DNA of 64,000 nt. It comes from a virus. Positions 38,698 to 47,470 of this stretch are shown here, piece by piece. A program made the position numbers and the translations under genes. The stretch is from positions 1 through 64,000 of the IMG/VR virus record IMGVR_UViG_3300028908_000008; one strand, written 5' to 3'. The notes below the pieces were generated by a model, which saw only the letters and a list, made by a program, of their open reading frames with translations, did not search any database and was not told where the DNA came from. Each line of letters opens with the position of its first letter. The first letter of the stretch is position 1.

Positions 38698-40914
38698 TTA
38701 GTCGTCGATTAGATTTCTGTATTCTAAATCGTAAAGTTCTTTCATTTTAGCAGAACTTAAAATAACACCAACACTTTTATTTGCTACAAAAACTCGCAAG
38801 TTAGAAAATATCATTGCCCCACCATAATGACCTCTCGCTCCATTAGCCGAATCCCATTTACCAATAAAGGGTTTATTATGTTTTAGTGTTCTGATTTTAT
38901 TACCATTTAAAGTTAATGTAGTATTTAAAGTATTAGAATCATGTATAACTCCAACATGTAACCACTTATTTATTTGATTAACTCTTTTATATTTGCTATC
39001 TAATGTAAAGTTTACATCAGACAACCAAAAAGCAACTGTAAAAACATCGTTTCTTCTATATCCTACATGTAGCGTTTCTTGACTAACACCGTTTCCATCA
39101 TGGTAAGTTCCTAACATGTAGCTACTTGCATCATTCGCTTTTTTTTCTGTTAATTTAATCCAAAATGAAAAAGCAAAAGATTTATCATTTAAATCTATAT
39201 CGTTAACAGTTGATAATCTTGTTACTTCTGCACTTGCAAAACTTTTATTATTTACACCTCCTCCTAAAGAGTAAGTATCCTTATCGCCGTAAGAGTGTAG
39301 TCTCATTCTAAAGTCTGCTACCCCTGTTCCTTTTCGCCGAGGCAGGAAACTATCGAAAAGATAGCATTCTGTATTTGTGGATCCATGAAAATCAAAAGGA
39401 TCAACTTCAGCAGATTTATTAACAATTTTTTCCGTTTGATTTGGAGGGAGACTTGTAACAAATAGCCAATTTACACCATCCGATTTATAAATACCCTTAT
39501 TAAACAAACCTAAATTTTTAGTTAAAATAAAATAATCATTTTTATGACCTTTAGCACTAGGAAAAGTATCAGTATGACCTATAATAACGCCATCTTTCAT
39601 AGGTTTTTCAATAACTGTCATTTCTTTATTATCATCAATCATATATACGAATTTAGATGGATCATCTTTATTATTTGTACCAGTATAGTAAAGTAAGACT
39701 CCTTTAATATCACCTATTGTATCTTTTACCTCTTGTTTTGTAGGAGCCTGAGGATTAGTTGGATTTAAAATACCTAACGGTAAAAACATTCGATTGTATC
39801 CTGATACTGAAGTAGTTGCACTACCGCCAGTAAGCTCTATAATCTCACCTAGCTTATTTGAATGAATGATATAAGATGAGTCTATAATTGTATCACTAGC
39901 CGAAGTTATAACACCACCCAAACATATAGTATCATTTTCTATGACAGCAGGTGTTAATCTAGTCTCAAAGCGATAATTATTTAAAGCTTCTTCTTTTGTG
40001 CTATAAACTTTTTGTCCTATTAATTGATATAGTTTCTTAGTTTTGTAATTTAAATAAAATGTTGAAAAAGTACAAGCATTAGCACTTAATGTTTCATTTC
40101 TACCACTATTATCCCAATCTTCTACATTAATGATATCTGTACTATCTGTAACTATTCCTGCTTGATTAATTACTGTAAATAGGGCATTATCTTTACCATG
40201 TATGATCGTACTCATTATTCGATTTTCACCTCTAATGAACGCATACACTGTACCTATATCAAAATTTATTTTCTTGTCTGTACTAGCAGTTAAACGGAAA
40301 CCTTTTTTTATAGCTCCAAGTCCAGTAAAATGATCGGCTATATTGTTAGTGATTGCATATCCCCAATCATTGGTAGGTTCGATAAGATGAGAATTTGTTG
40401 AAGGGTCTAATGAACTAGTAGTTGCTTCCATTAAATCACCAAAATCGGAAATAGCATAGCGTTTTTTCCCCATGCCATTCCCGTAATGCTCATAATTATC
40501 GTCTACTGTAGCTATTACATGCTCGTCTCTTGTTAGGAAATTATATTGAGCTATCCAAGCTAGGTTTTTACCCATTCCAATATATACACCCGCTCTTCTA
40601 GCTCCATCTTGTTCTCTTACAAAAGCTAACTTATTTTTAAATTCTCCCGAGGTGTCATTTGGTAAATCGCCATATTTATCGAAAAATCCAATACATTGAT
40701 CTTCTCCAACACTTGTGACTTCTCCTGCATCATTCAAAACATACAATTTGTCATTGTATTTTATAACTGTAATACCATTTTTGAAGTTAGCGGGAGTTGG
40801 TTCAGTAGTTAAAGTGCTAATTTCGTTAAAATCTTTTTTTTCAGCATCACTGATACCGCTACCACTACTACCACTACCGCCACTACCGCCAGTATTTCCA
40901 TATCGTCCAAACAT
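38698..40914 (-). CDS. Tail fibre / receptor-binding protein with LamG-like domain
   Basis: This is a 738-residue protein. A Gly/Ser-rich N-terminus (to ~20) leads to short beta modules typical of fibres. Residues about 545-730 form a laminin-G/concanavalin-like domain (LNDKSFAFSFWIKLTEKK, WLHVGVIHDSNTLNTTLTLN, GAMIFSNLRVFV), a fold that binds carbohydrates. It probably contacts the host surface. The start at 40914 follows AAGGAG; the upstream region has inverted CTTATAGTAAA arms (40927-40957). Confidence 0.7.
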   Translation of the reverse strand: MFGRYGNTGGSGGSGSSGSGISDAEKKDFNEISTLTTEPTPANFKNGITVIKYNDKLYVLNDAGEVTSVGEDQCIGFFDKYGDLPNDTSGEFKNKLAFVREQDGARRAGVYIGMGKNLAWIAQYNFLTRDEHVIATVDDNYEHYGNGMGKKRYAISDFGDLMEATTSSLDPSTNSHLIEPTNDWGYAITNNIADHFTGLGAIKKGFRLTASTDKKINFDIGTVYAFIRGENRIMSTIIHGKDNALFTVINQAGIVTDSTDIINVEDWDNSGRNETLSANACTFSTFYLNYKTKKLYQLIGQKVYSTKEEALNNYRFETRLTPAVIENDTICLGGVITSASDTIIDSSYIIHSNKLGEIIELTGGSATTSVSGYNRMFLPLGILNPTNPQAPTKQEVKDTIGDIKGVLLYYTGTNNKDDPSKFVYMIDDNKEMTVIEKPMKDGVIIGHTDTFPSAKGHKNDYFILTKNLGLFNKGIYKSDGVNWLFVTSLPPNQTEKIVNKSAEVDPFDFHGSTNTECYLFDSFLPRRKGTGVADFRMRLHSYGDKDTYSLGGGVNNKSFASAEVTRLSTVNDIDLNDKSFAFSFWIKLTEKKANDASSYMLGTYHDGNGVSQETLHVGYRRNDVFTVAFWLSDVNFTLDSKYKRVNQINKWLHVGVIHDSNTLNTTLTLNGNKIRTLKHNKPFIGKWDSANGARGHYGGAMIFSNLRVFVANKSVGVILSSAKMKELYDLEYRNLIDD

Positions 40915-40976
40915 ATCATGAACTCCTTATAGTAAATTTTTAATATTTTACTATAAAGGGCGATTTAGTGCTTTTG

Positions 40977-42764
40977 TTATGCCGTTGGAGTTGGAGGATT
41001 ACCTACATCTAAAACGGCGTGAATCGAACCACTAGGTATAGATATTTCCTTATAGTTATAGATAGTTAATTTATCACTTGCGGGGCATTTAACAACTCCT
41101 ACACTACCCACATGAAACCATGACGAGTCATCATCGTTCCTAAAATAAGTTTTTCTAAGATATCTATAATCTATTTGTAGTTCACCTTTTGTGAATTGTA
41201 CTAAAGCTTCAATAGGGTCTATTTTAAACACATGAAAACTCCCATCAGCTAGTTTTGGCTCATAAATATAAAATATTCGTCCTTCAGTGTGTCCATCCCC
41301 CGTCTCATAAACGCCATTTGCTTTGTCTGTAGCGTCTTTACTCCAATAACCTCTTTGAGGGAAAGGAGTATCTAAACCATTCCATAAATCAAAATAGGGG
41401 TCTGTAGCAGGGTCTTTAGATGTTAGCAATACTCTAAATTTATTTGTAGTGGTTGTTCCACCACCTTCATAGGTTTTATAATATCCTCCAAATTGAACAT
41501 GTTTACCACTATTTGCATAAGAAGTCCATTGAATTACAAGATTTTCAGTAAGACTACTATCTATAACACCCCCATCATGGGTTAACATTCCACAACCCTG
41601 ATTTTCTCTAAAAAAGTAAGTTCGATTATCATACTCTCTATTGGATGCGTCCTCTCCAATACAACTAGTTGTGTGACCAGTTTCATCACCTAATCCGAGA
41701 CCAAAAACGCCATCATTTTCACATGAAGATACTTTATTAACAGTTATCATACCCGTTTTAATGGTGCTTGTTTTACCTTTACTATCTCTACACTTGTAAG
41801 CAAAATTATCTGAACCATCATACCCTTTGGTAGGCGTATATTTAAAAGTTCCTGCACTTTCACTAACTGGAGTAATTACGCCATGTAAAGGTTCGGTAGT
41901 AATAGTAACGGTAGTATCATCGCCATCTGCATCTGTACAAGTTAAAGTAAATGCGTTATCTTTAGTGTCTTGATCGACAACAATAGTACCATGGTCATTT
42001 GCTACTGGAGCCTTATTTAATGGTTCGCAATTTAAATCTATAGTTGTAGAGGTTCCATCCTCTTTAGTTATTTTTAGTTGACACTTGTCTGCAACATTCT
42101 CTATCGTCTTTACATTCTTTTTTACTCTAGCATCTATTTTGTCTTGTTCATCTTTTAAAACTTTTCCTTGATTAGCACTTAATGCCGAAGTAGTTGAAGT
42201 ACTAGTAAGATTATTTACTATAGTTGTTGAACTACCTCCAGCTTTTAACTTCACCCATTTACTATCACTTTTATCCCATATATAACGCTCTACATCTGTA
42301 CCGTTTGTATCTACATCGGCGTAATCACCTTCACTATTACCCGTGGTTGGTAGATCGCTTTCTGCTCCATACATTCCCCTAAAGTGCGTTTCATCTAAAT
42401 TTAAAGTGTAATTAGTTCCATCTACTAAAGTAACTTTTACATCACTACTCCCCGCTACTACTTCAAGCTTCTTGATTAAAGTATCTTGAACATCTTTTAA
42501 AGTCTTTCCTTGTTTAGCACTTAATGCTTTGTCTGTATCACTAGAAGTAAGATTGTCTACAACTTCAACCTTTGGTAATGTAACTGTTGTATCGGCTGAA
42601 CCGTCCGTATAACTGATAGTTAGTGTGCTATCTTTCAAAGTTAAATCCTTAACAGCCTTTCCACTACTTCCGCCACTTTTACAACAGTCAGTTAAAGTAA
42701 TCTTGCTTCCATCATCATATTCAACAATAATATCATCGCCGCTTTTAGTCACGCTTTTTACCAT
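40977..42764 (-). CDS. Tail fibre protein, short paralog
   Basis: This is a 595-residue protein. The first ~347 residues are almost identical to the middle of the 42778 protein. They contain LTSSDTDKALSAKQGKTL and LTSTSTTSALSANQGKVL, a motif widespread in phage fibres, and a cadherin-like/Ig beta domain (KAPVANDHGTIVVDQ, FKYTPTKGYDGSDNFAY). The last ~245 residues form a tip domain related to, but diverged from, that of the paralog (REYDNRTYFFREN, IQWTSYANSGKHV). The start has GGAG 7 bases upstream. The tip probably decides host range. Confidence 0.75.
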   Translation of the reverse strand: MVKSVTKSGDDIIVEYDDGSKITLTDCCKSGGSSGKAVKDLTLKDSTLTISYTDGSADTTVTLPKVEVVDNLTSSDTDKALSAKQGKTLKDVQDTLIKKLEVVAGSSDVKVTLVDGTNYTLNLDETHFRGMYGAESDLPTTGNSEGDYADVDTNGTDVERYIWDKSDSKWVKLKAGGSSTTIVNNLTSTSTTSALSANQGKVLKDEQDKIDARVKKNVKTIENVADKCQLKITKEDGTSTTIDLNCEPLNKAPVANDHGTIVVDQDTKDNAFTLTCTDADGDDTTVTITTEPLHGVITPVSESAGTFKYTPTKGYDGSDNFAYKCRDSKGKTSTIKTGMITVNKVSSCENDGVFGLGLGDETGHTTSCIGEDASNREYDNRTYFFRENQGCGMLTHDGGVIDSSLTENLVIQWTSYANSGKHVQFGGYYKTYEGGGTTTTNKFRVLLTSKDPATDPYFDLWNGLDTPFPQRGYWSKDATDKANGVYETGDGHTEGRIFYIYEPKLADGSFHVFKIDPIEALVQFTKGELQIDYRYLRKTYFRNDDDSSWFHVGSVGVVKCPASDKLTIYNYKEISIPSGSIHAVLDVGNPPTPTA

Positions 42765-42774
42765 GTTTTTCTCC
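41722..42774. repeat. 1,053-bp direct repeat, copy A (tail fibre)
   Basis: This segment recurs at 43484-44536, offset 1,762 bp, with only a few substitutions, changing for example I/V, D/N and L/S in the proteins. It runs from the end of the Ig-like domain to the ribosome site GGAGAAAAAC before the start. It is a recent tandem duplication and a hot spot for recombination. Confidence 0.95.
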
Positions 42775-42777
42775 TTA

Positions 42778-45474
42778 TCAAGTTTTTACAGCAGGGTTAC
42801 CAAGGTTAACATGTGTCCATGTACCGCTAGATAATTTAATTTCACTTTGTCCATCATACGAGCCCGTGTCATTATCTGCACATTGATATAGTATTACACC
42901 TTCCACATGATTCCAACAATCATCATCACCCCAATTTTCCATAAATACTTGATCTAATGATAAAATTTTATCATCAGTGTCTGGGAAATATTCTCTAAAT
43001 ACAGCTTCAATATCCAATTTAAACGCATGAAAATCCCCATCTGCTAGTTCAGGGGCATGTGTTGTAGAGTATATATATCTCCCCCAGCTACTCTCCCAGA
43101 TACCATTTTCTTTGTCACTTACACTATCTGAGAAAAACCCTCGTTGTTGTCTTGAGTAGCTATTATCTGCCCACACATCTAGTTTACTTGAAGTGATAGG
43201 GATAGAAGTTAATCCTATATGAATATCTTGTGTCGTGCCATCTACAATACAAGAACATCTACACTCTAACTTAATAGTCTTACCACTGTTACCATAACTA
43301 ATCCATTGAATAACTCTTAAATCAGACCCCATATCTGAACCGTCTACAGATAAGTAGTTTTTACCATTATCTTGTCTAAATAGATAATTATTATTACTAT
43401 ATTCCCTAATGCTTAACTGTTCCCCGCTAATATGAGTAACACCTGCTAAACTCTCCCCATCTGCTATCTCTAGTTTTTGATCGCATGAAGATACTTTATT
43501 AACAGTTATCATACCCGTTTTAATAGGGCTTGTTTTACCTTTACTATCTCTACACTTGTAAGCAAAATTATCTGAACCATCGTACCCCTTAGTTGGCGTA
43601 TATTTAAAAGTTCCTGCACTTTCACTAATTGGAGTAATTACGCCATGTGATGGTTCGGTAGTAATAGTAACAGTAGTATCATCGCCATCTGCATCGGTAC
43701 AAGTTAAAGTAAATGCGTTATCTTTAGTGTCTTGATCGACAACAATAGTACCATGGTCATTTGCTACTGGAGCCTTATTTAATGGTTCGCAATTTAAATC
43801 TATAGTTGTAGAGGTTCCATCCTCTTTAGTTATTTTTAGTTGACACTTGTCTGCAACATTCTCTATCGTCTTTACATTCTTTTTTACTCTAGCATCTATT
43901 TTGTCTTGTTCATCTTTTAAAACTTTTCCTTGATTAGCACTTAATGCCGAAGTAGTTGAAGTACTAGTAAGATTATTTACTATAGTTGTTGAACTACCTC
44001 CAGCTTTTAACTTCACCCATTTACTATCACTTTTATCCCATATATAACGCTCTACATCTGTACCGTTTGTATCTACATCGGCGTAATCACCTTCACTATT
44101 ACCCGTGGTTGGTAGATCGCTTTCTGCTCCATACATTCCCCTAAAGTGCGTTTCATCTAAATTTAAAGTGTAATTAGTTCCATCTACTAAAGTAACTTTT
44201 ACATCACTACTCCCCGCTACTACTTCAAGCTTCTTGATTAAAGTATCTTGAACATCTTTTAAAGTCTTTCCTTGTTTAGCACTTAATGCTTTGTCTGTAT
44301 CACTAGAAGTAAGATTGTCTACAACTTCAACCTTTGGTAATGTAACTGTTGTATCGGCTGAACCGTCCGTATAACTGATAGTTAGTGTACTATCTTTCAA
44401 AGTTATGTTTTTTACAGCCTTTCCACTACTTCCACCACTTTTACAACAATCAGTTAAAGTAATCTTGCTCCCATCATCATATTCAACAACAATATCATCG
44501 CCGCTTTTAGTCACGCTTTTTACCATGTTTTTCTCCAAAATATTTATTTTTTTATTAGTACCGTCTGCATAAGTAGCCGTTAAATCTCCCGTTGTCTTGT
44601 CAAAACTTAAATCTGTTATATAGTTTTTACAAGTGCAAGGGATATCGAACTTACTTGTAGTACCATCAGTATAAGTTATTTCTACTTTATCCCCTGATAT
44701 AGTTGTAGACTTTACTACTTTAGGTAGTGCTAATTCTAAAGTAGTGTCATCACTATATGTGAGTTTTAGCTTATTATTAGCTTCGTCTACAGATACATTT
44801 TTTACAACAGTTCCAACAGTTGCACCTGTTGCTACATCTATATCACTATAAGCACCATCGCACTTAGTTACTCTTAGTTTGCCATCTACTAAAGCAACAG
44901 AGTTAACACCTTCACTACAAGAATTATTACCACCACCTCCACCACTAGGTAGGCTTGTTTTAGCTACTGTATTATCTGTATAAGTTACTTCTAATACTTC
45001 ACCTTTTAGTTTTACATCTTTAACAGTTTTGGTATTACTTCCACCACTACCAGTATTAATTTGTTTAGTAGTTCCATCTGTATAAGTAATAGTAGTCGTG
45101 CCATTGCTTGTTACTAAATCTTCTACTACTTTATCATCACTACCACACCCACTTAATTGAATCTCTTGAGTAGTATTATCGCTTTTTGTTAGCTTTAACT
45201 TACAGCCACTTAGAGCTTCAAGACTTTTAATGCCCGTACCACCACTAGACGGTATTGCTAAAGTTTCACTTGTACCATCTGTATATAGTATCTTTAGTTT
45301 GTCTCCATCAAGTTGTATAGCACGAACTCTTTTCTCGTTAGTACCTCCATTTATTTCATTGTCTAACTCTTCAAAATATCGTTTCAAGTCAAGATGATAT
45401 TGTTGTTGTGCTTCACACCTCTCTTGTGCCGTCATTAGACTCGCACAATTAGGGTGATTTGGAAAATCTGCCAT
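42778..45474 (-). CDS. Tail fibre protein, long paralog
   Basis: ATG 45474 follows AAGGACGACTCAA, giving 898 residues; a start 36 bases upstream lacks a site. The N-terminal ~310 residues hold repeated short beta units built around YTDGT-x-x-x-L-x-LP (for example ITYTDGTTKQ, VTYTDNTVAKT, LTYSDDTTLEL). The middle is the segment shared with the short paralog, and the last ~225 residues are a different tip (REYSNNNYLFRQD, IQWISYGNSGKT). The shared segment begins at an internal Met with its ribosome site preserved. A TATACT -10 box lies upstream of the gene. Confidence 0.75.
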   Translation of the reverse strand: MADFPNHPNCASLMTAQERCEAQQQYHLDLKRYFEELDNEINGGTNEKRVRAIQLDGDKLKILYTDGTSETLAIPSSGGTGIKSLEALSGCKLKLTKSDNTTQEIQLSGCGSDDKVVEDLVTSNGTTTITYTDGTTKQINTGSGGSNTKTVKDVKLKGEVLEVTYTDNTVAKTSLPSGGGGGNNSCSEGVNSVALVDGKLRVTKCDGAYSDIDVATGATVGTVVKNVSVDEANNKLKLTYSDDTTLELALPKVVKSTTISGDKVEITYTDGTTSKFDIPCTCKNYITDLSFDKTTGDLTATYADGTNKKINILEKNMVKSVTKSGDDIVVEYDDGSKITLTDCCKSGGSSGKAVKNITLKDSTLTISYTDGSADTTVTLPKVEVVDNLTSSDTDKALSAKQGKTLKDVQDTLIKKLEVVAGSSDVKVTLVDGTNYTLNLDETHFRGMYGAESDLPTTGNSEGDYADVDTNGTDVERYIWDKSDSKWVKLKAGGSSTTIVNNLTSTSTTSALSANQGKVLKDEQDKIDARVKKNVKTIENVADKCQLKITKEDGTSTTIDLNCEPLNKAPVANDHGTIVVDQDTKDNAFTLTCTDADGDDTTVTITTEPSHGVITPISESAGTFKYTPTKGYDGSDNFAYKCRDSKGKTSPIKTGMITVNKVSSCDQKLEIADGESLAGVTHISGEQLSIREYSNNNYLFRQDNGKNYLSVDGSDMGSDLRVIQWISYGNSGKTIKLECRCSCIVDGTTQDIHIGLTSIPITSSKLDVWADNSYSRQQRGFFSDSVSDKENGIWESSWGRYIYSTTHAPELADGDFHAFKLDIEAVFREYFPDTDDKILSLDQVFMENWGDDDCWNHVEGVILYQCADNDTGSYDGQSEIKLSSGTWTHVNLGNPAVKT
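43484..44536. repeat. 1,053-bp direct repeat, copy B (tail fibre)
   Basis: This copy lies inside the long paralog. Its outer boundaries are sharp: upstream coding (NILEKN) and the tip domain on either side have no close match in copy A, although the tips are distant homologs. Confidence 0.95.
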
Positions 45475-45616
45475 TTGAGTCGTCCTTATCTTTTTTGAAA
45501 AGTATATCAAATTCGTGAAACTCTAAAATTAATACAAGTTTAAGATTAAATTCACTATACTACCGTATATATAAAAAAGATAGTTTATATATAACTTAAA
45601 TAAATAAAGGATTATT

Positions 45617-46696
45617 ATGAGTGAAGAATTAGCACATGCTAGATTGTCGCCATCAGCCTCGAGCAGGTGGCTAAAATGTACGGCATCGGTAGCACTTGAA
45701 GCCGATTATGATGACACTGATAGTGATGTGTCAGTGAGAGGTACGAACATTCACACACTGGCAGAAATGATACACAAAAACATGAACATTAATGTAGTTG
45801 ATTTCGAGTATGATGATGATATGCTCACTGAAGCTAAAAACTTCAATGAGTATTGTGATGGAATAAAGGGTGAAACCTTTATGGAGAAGGTGGAGTTAAG
45901 AGTTAGTATCCCAATAGGTGATAATAGTTTTGGAACTGTTGATTATGTAGCAATTAAAAAGCATAAAGGTAAAATCGTTTTACATATAGTTGATTTAAAA
46001 ACGGGTATAGTTGCAGTTGAGGCAAAAGATAATACTCAATTATCACTATATGCTTTAGGAGCTATATCTACTTTTGAACAATATAGAATTGATAAAGTAG
46101 TTTTGCACATAGTGCAAGACAATGCGAGTGTGCAAAATACAAATAAATCAAAAATGAAAATGAAGAAATTAAAAGAGTTTAAAAAGTTTGCTACTAAACA
46201 AGCGGGTAATCATTGTAATTACTGCAAACATAAAGTAAACTGTACTACTGTATTAGCACAATTCAAAGAATTTGAACTAAATAGTCTTGATGAAGAACTA
46301 CAAGTAAAGCTAATTCAAAACAAATTGGCTTTTACGAACTATATCAAAGATATAGAAGCTAAGTTTCAAGAAAGACTTGAAAATGGTGAAACTATCAAAG
46401 GCTTAAAGCTAGTTAAAAAAAGGAGTATTAAAAAATGGAGTGATGAAAAAGAAGTGAAAAAAGAATTTGGTAAATTATTACCAAAAAGTGAGCTGTATGT
46501 GAAGAAAATGATTTCACCAACTCAATTAAAATCAAAGTTAAAATTAAATCTTAAGAGTGCAGATAAAGCACTCTTATCAAAACTTAATAATTTACTTGTT
46601 ACTCCACCTACGGTTCTAACGGTAGTAGGTGAAAGTGATAGAAGAACCGCTGTACAACCAATGCTAATGGTTGATGAAGAAATTGAAACAAAATAG
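45617..46696 (+). CDS. DUF2800 PD-(D/E)XK nuclease-like protein
   Basis: This 359-residue protein opens HARLSPSASSRWLKCTASVA and has RGTNIHTLAE, GTVDYVAIKKHKGKIVLHIV and DLKTG, the acidic/Lys core of RecB/Cas4-type nucleases. Three cysteines (CNYCKHKVNC) near 200-209, with an earlier one, may hold an iron-sulfur cluster. Phage DUF2800 proteins lie beside DUF2815 and a DNA polymerase, as here, and probably process DNA ends during replication or recombination. The start follows AAAGGATTATT. Confidence 0.85.
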   Translation: MSEELAHARLSPSASSRWLKCTASVALEADYDDTDSDVSVRGTNIHTLAEMIHKNMNINVVDFEYDDDMLTEAKNFNEYCDGIKGETFMEKVELRVSIPIGDNSFGTVDYVAIKKHKGKIVLHIVDLKTGIVAVEAKDNTQLSLYALGAISTFEQYRIDKVVLHIVQDNASVQNTNKSKMKMKKLKEFKKFATKQAGNHCNYCKHKVNCTTVLAQFKEFELNSLDEELQVKLIQNKLAFTNYIKDIEAKFQERLENGETIKGLKLVKKRSIKKWSDEKEVKKEFGKLLPKSELYVKKMISPTQLKSKLKLNLKSADKALLSKLNNLLVTPPTVLTVVGESDRRTAVQPMLMVDEEIETK

Positions 46697-46707
46697 AAGG
46701 ACAAATA

Positions 46708-47406
46708 ATGGCAAATGATAAAGAAAACAAAGTATATAAAATACAAGGTACTATAGGTTTTAGAAATTTAACTACTCCATCAGCTCCAAAAGATGACAAG
46801 TTGACTAAAGAGGAGTTGGCAGAAAGAGCAAAGTATAATGTGGTTATATTAATTGATGATAAGAAGCCAAGAGATTTGAAAGATTTAGAAAAAGAGTTTC
46901 TAAAACTAAAGAAGAAAAAGAAGATAAGAGGTGATCTTCCAAAAAAAGACACACCTTTTTATAAGGGTTTACAAGACCCTAATATAGATGAGGATGGTGA
47001 TTTAGTTAATAGATTTTTTCTAAAGGCATCTAGCAAGTTTAGTCCAAAAGCAGGTTATATAAAGGGTGGTAAATGGCACTCTGTAGATATAGAGGATCAA
47101 GATGCACTTTTTACACAAGGTAGTAAGGTGGTTATCTATGTGACCCTATGGTCTGCAAAGGATCATGATGTGATCGGTGCTAATCTAAACGCTATTCAAT
47201 TTCTATCAGCCGAAGGGGAAGCATGGGTTAAAGGTCATGCTCAAATTTCAGACGACGAAATGATTGATGAAGATGCTGATATTGATGAAGATGATATTAT
47301 AAATAATAAATCTAAAAAATCGGATAGTGAAAAACCTAAAAAAGATAAGAAGTCTAAAAAAGACAAAAAGGATAAGAAGGCTAAGAAGGATAAAAAGAAA
47401 AAATAG
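46708..47406 (+). CDS. DUF2815 single-strand DNA-binding protein
   Basis: This is a 232-residue protein. The first ~175 residues have the OB-fold-like pattern of phage DUF2815 proteins (IGFRNLTTPSAPKDD, KYNVVILIDDK, VVIYVTLWSAKD, GANLNAIQFLSAEGE). The end is unusual: an acidic stretch (DDEMIDEDADIDEDD) is followed by a ~40-residue run of Lys/Asp (KKDKKSKKDKKDKK). SSB proteins normally end acidic to attract partners; a polylysine end would rather bind DNA or the membrane. Confidence 0.82.
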   Translation: MANDKENKVYKIQGTIGFRNLTTPSAPKDDKLTKEELAERAKYNVVILIDDKKPRDLKDLEKEFLKLKKKKKIRGDLPKKDTPFYKGLQDPNIDEDGDLVNRFFLKASSKFSPKAGYIKGGKWHSVDIEDQDALFTQGSKVVIYVTLWSAKDHDVIGANLNAIQFLSAEGEAWVKGHAQISDDEMIDEDADIDEDDIINNKSKKSDSEKPKKDKKSKKDKKDKKAKKDKKKK

Positions 47407-47426
47407 AGAGGGGTTTTAGCCTCTCT
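47405..47426 (+). terminator. Hairpin between SSB and polymerase genes
   Basis: AGAGAGG (47405-47411) and CCTCTCT (47420-47426) pair around GGTTTTAG. It is of the same GAGAGG/CCTCTC type seen at other plus-gene ends. There is no strong T-run, so it may tune read-through into the polymerase gene. Confidence 0.5.
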
Positions 47427-47470
47427 CACCCTCCACACACTCCCACAAAAAATAAAATCAAGGATTGAAA

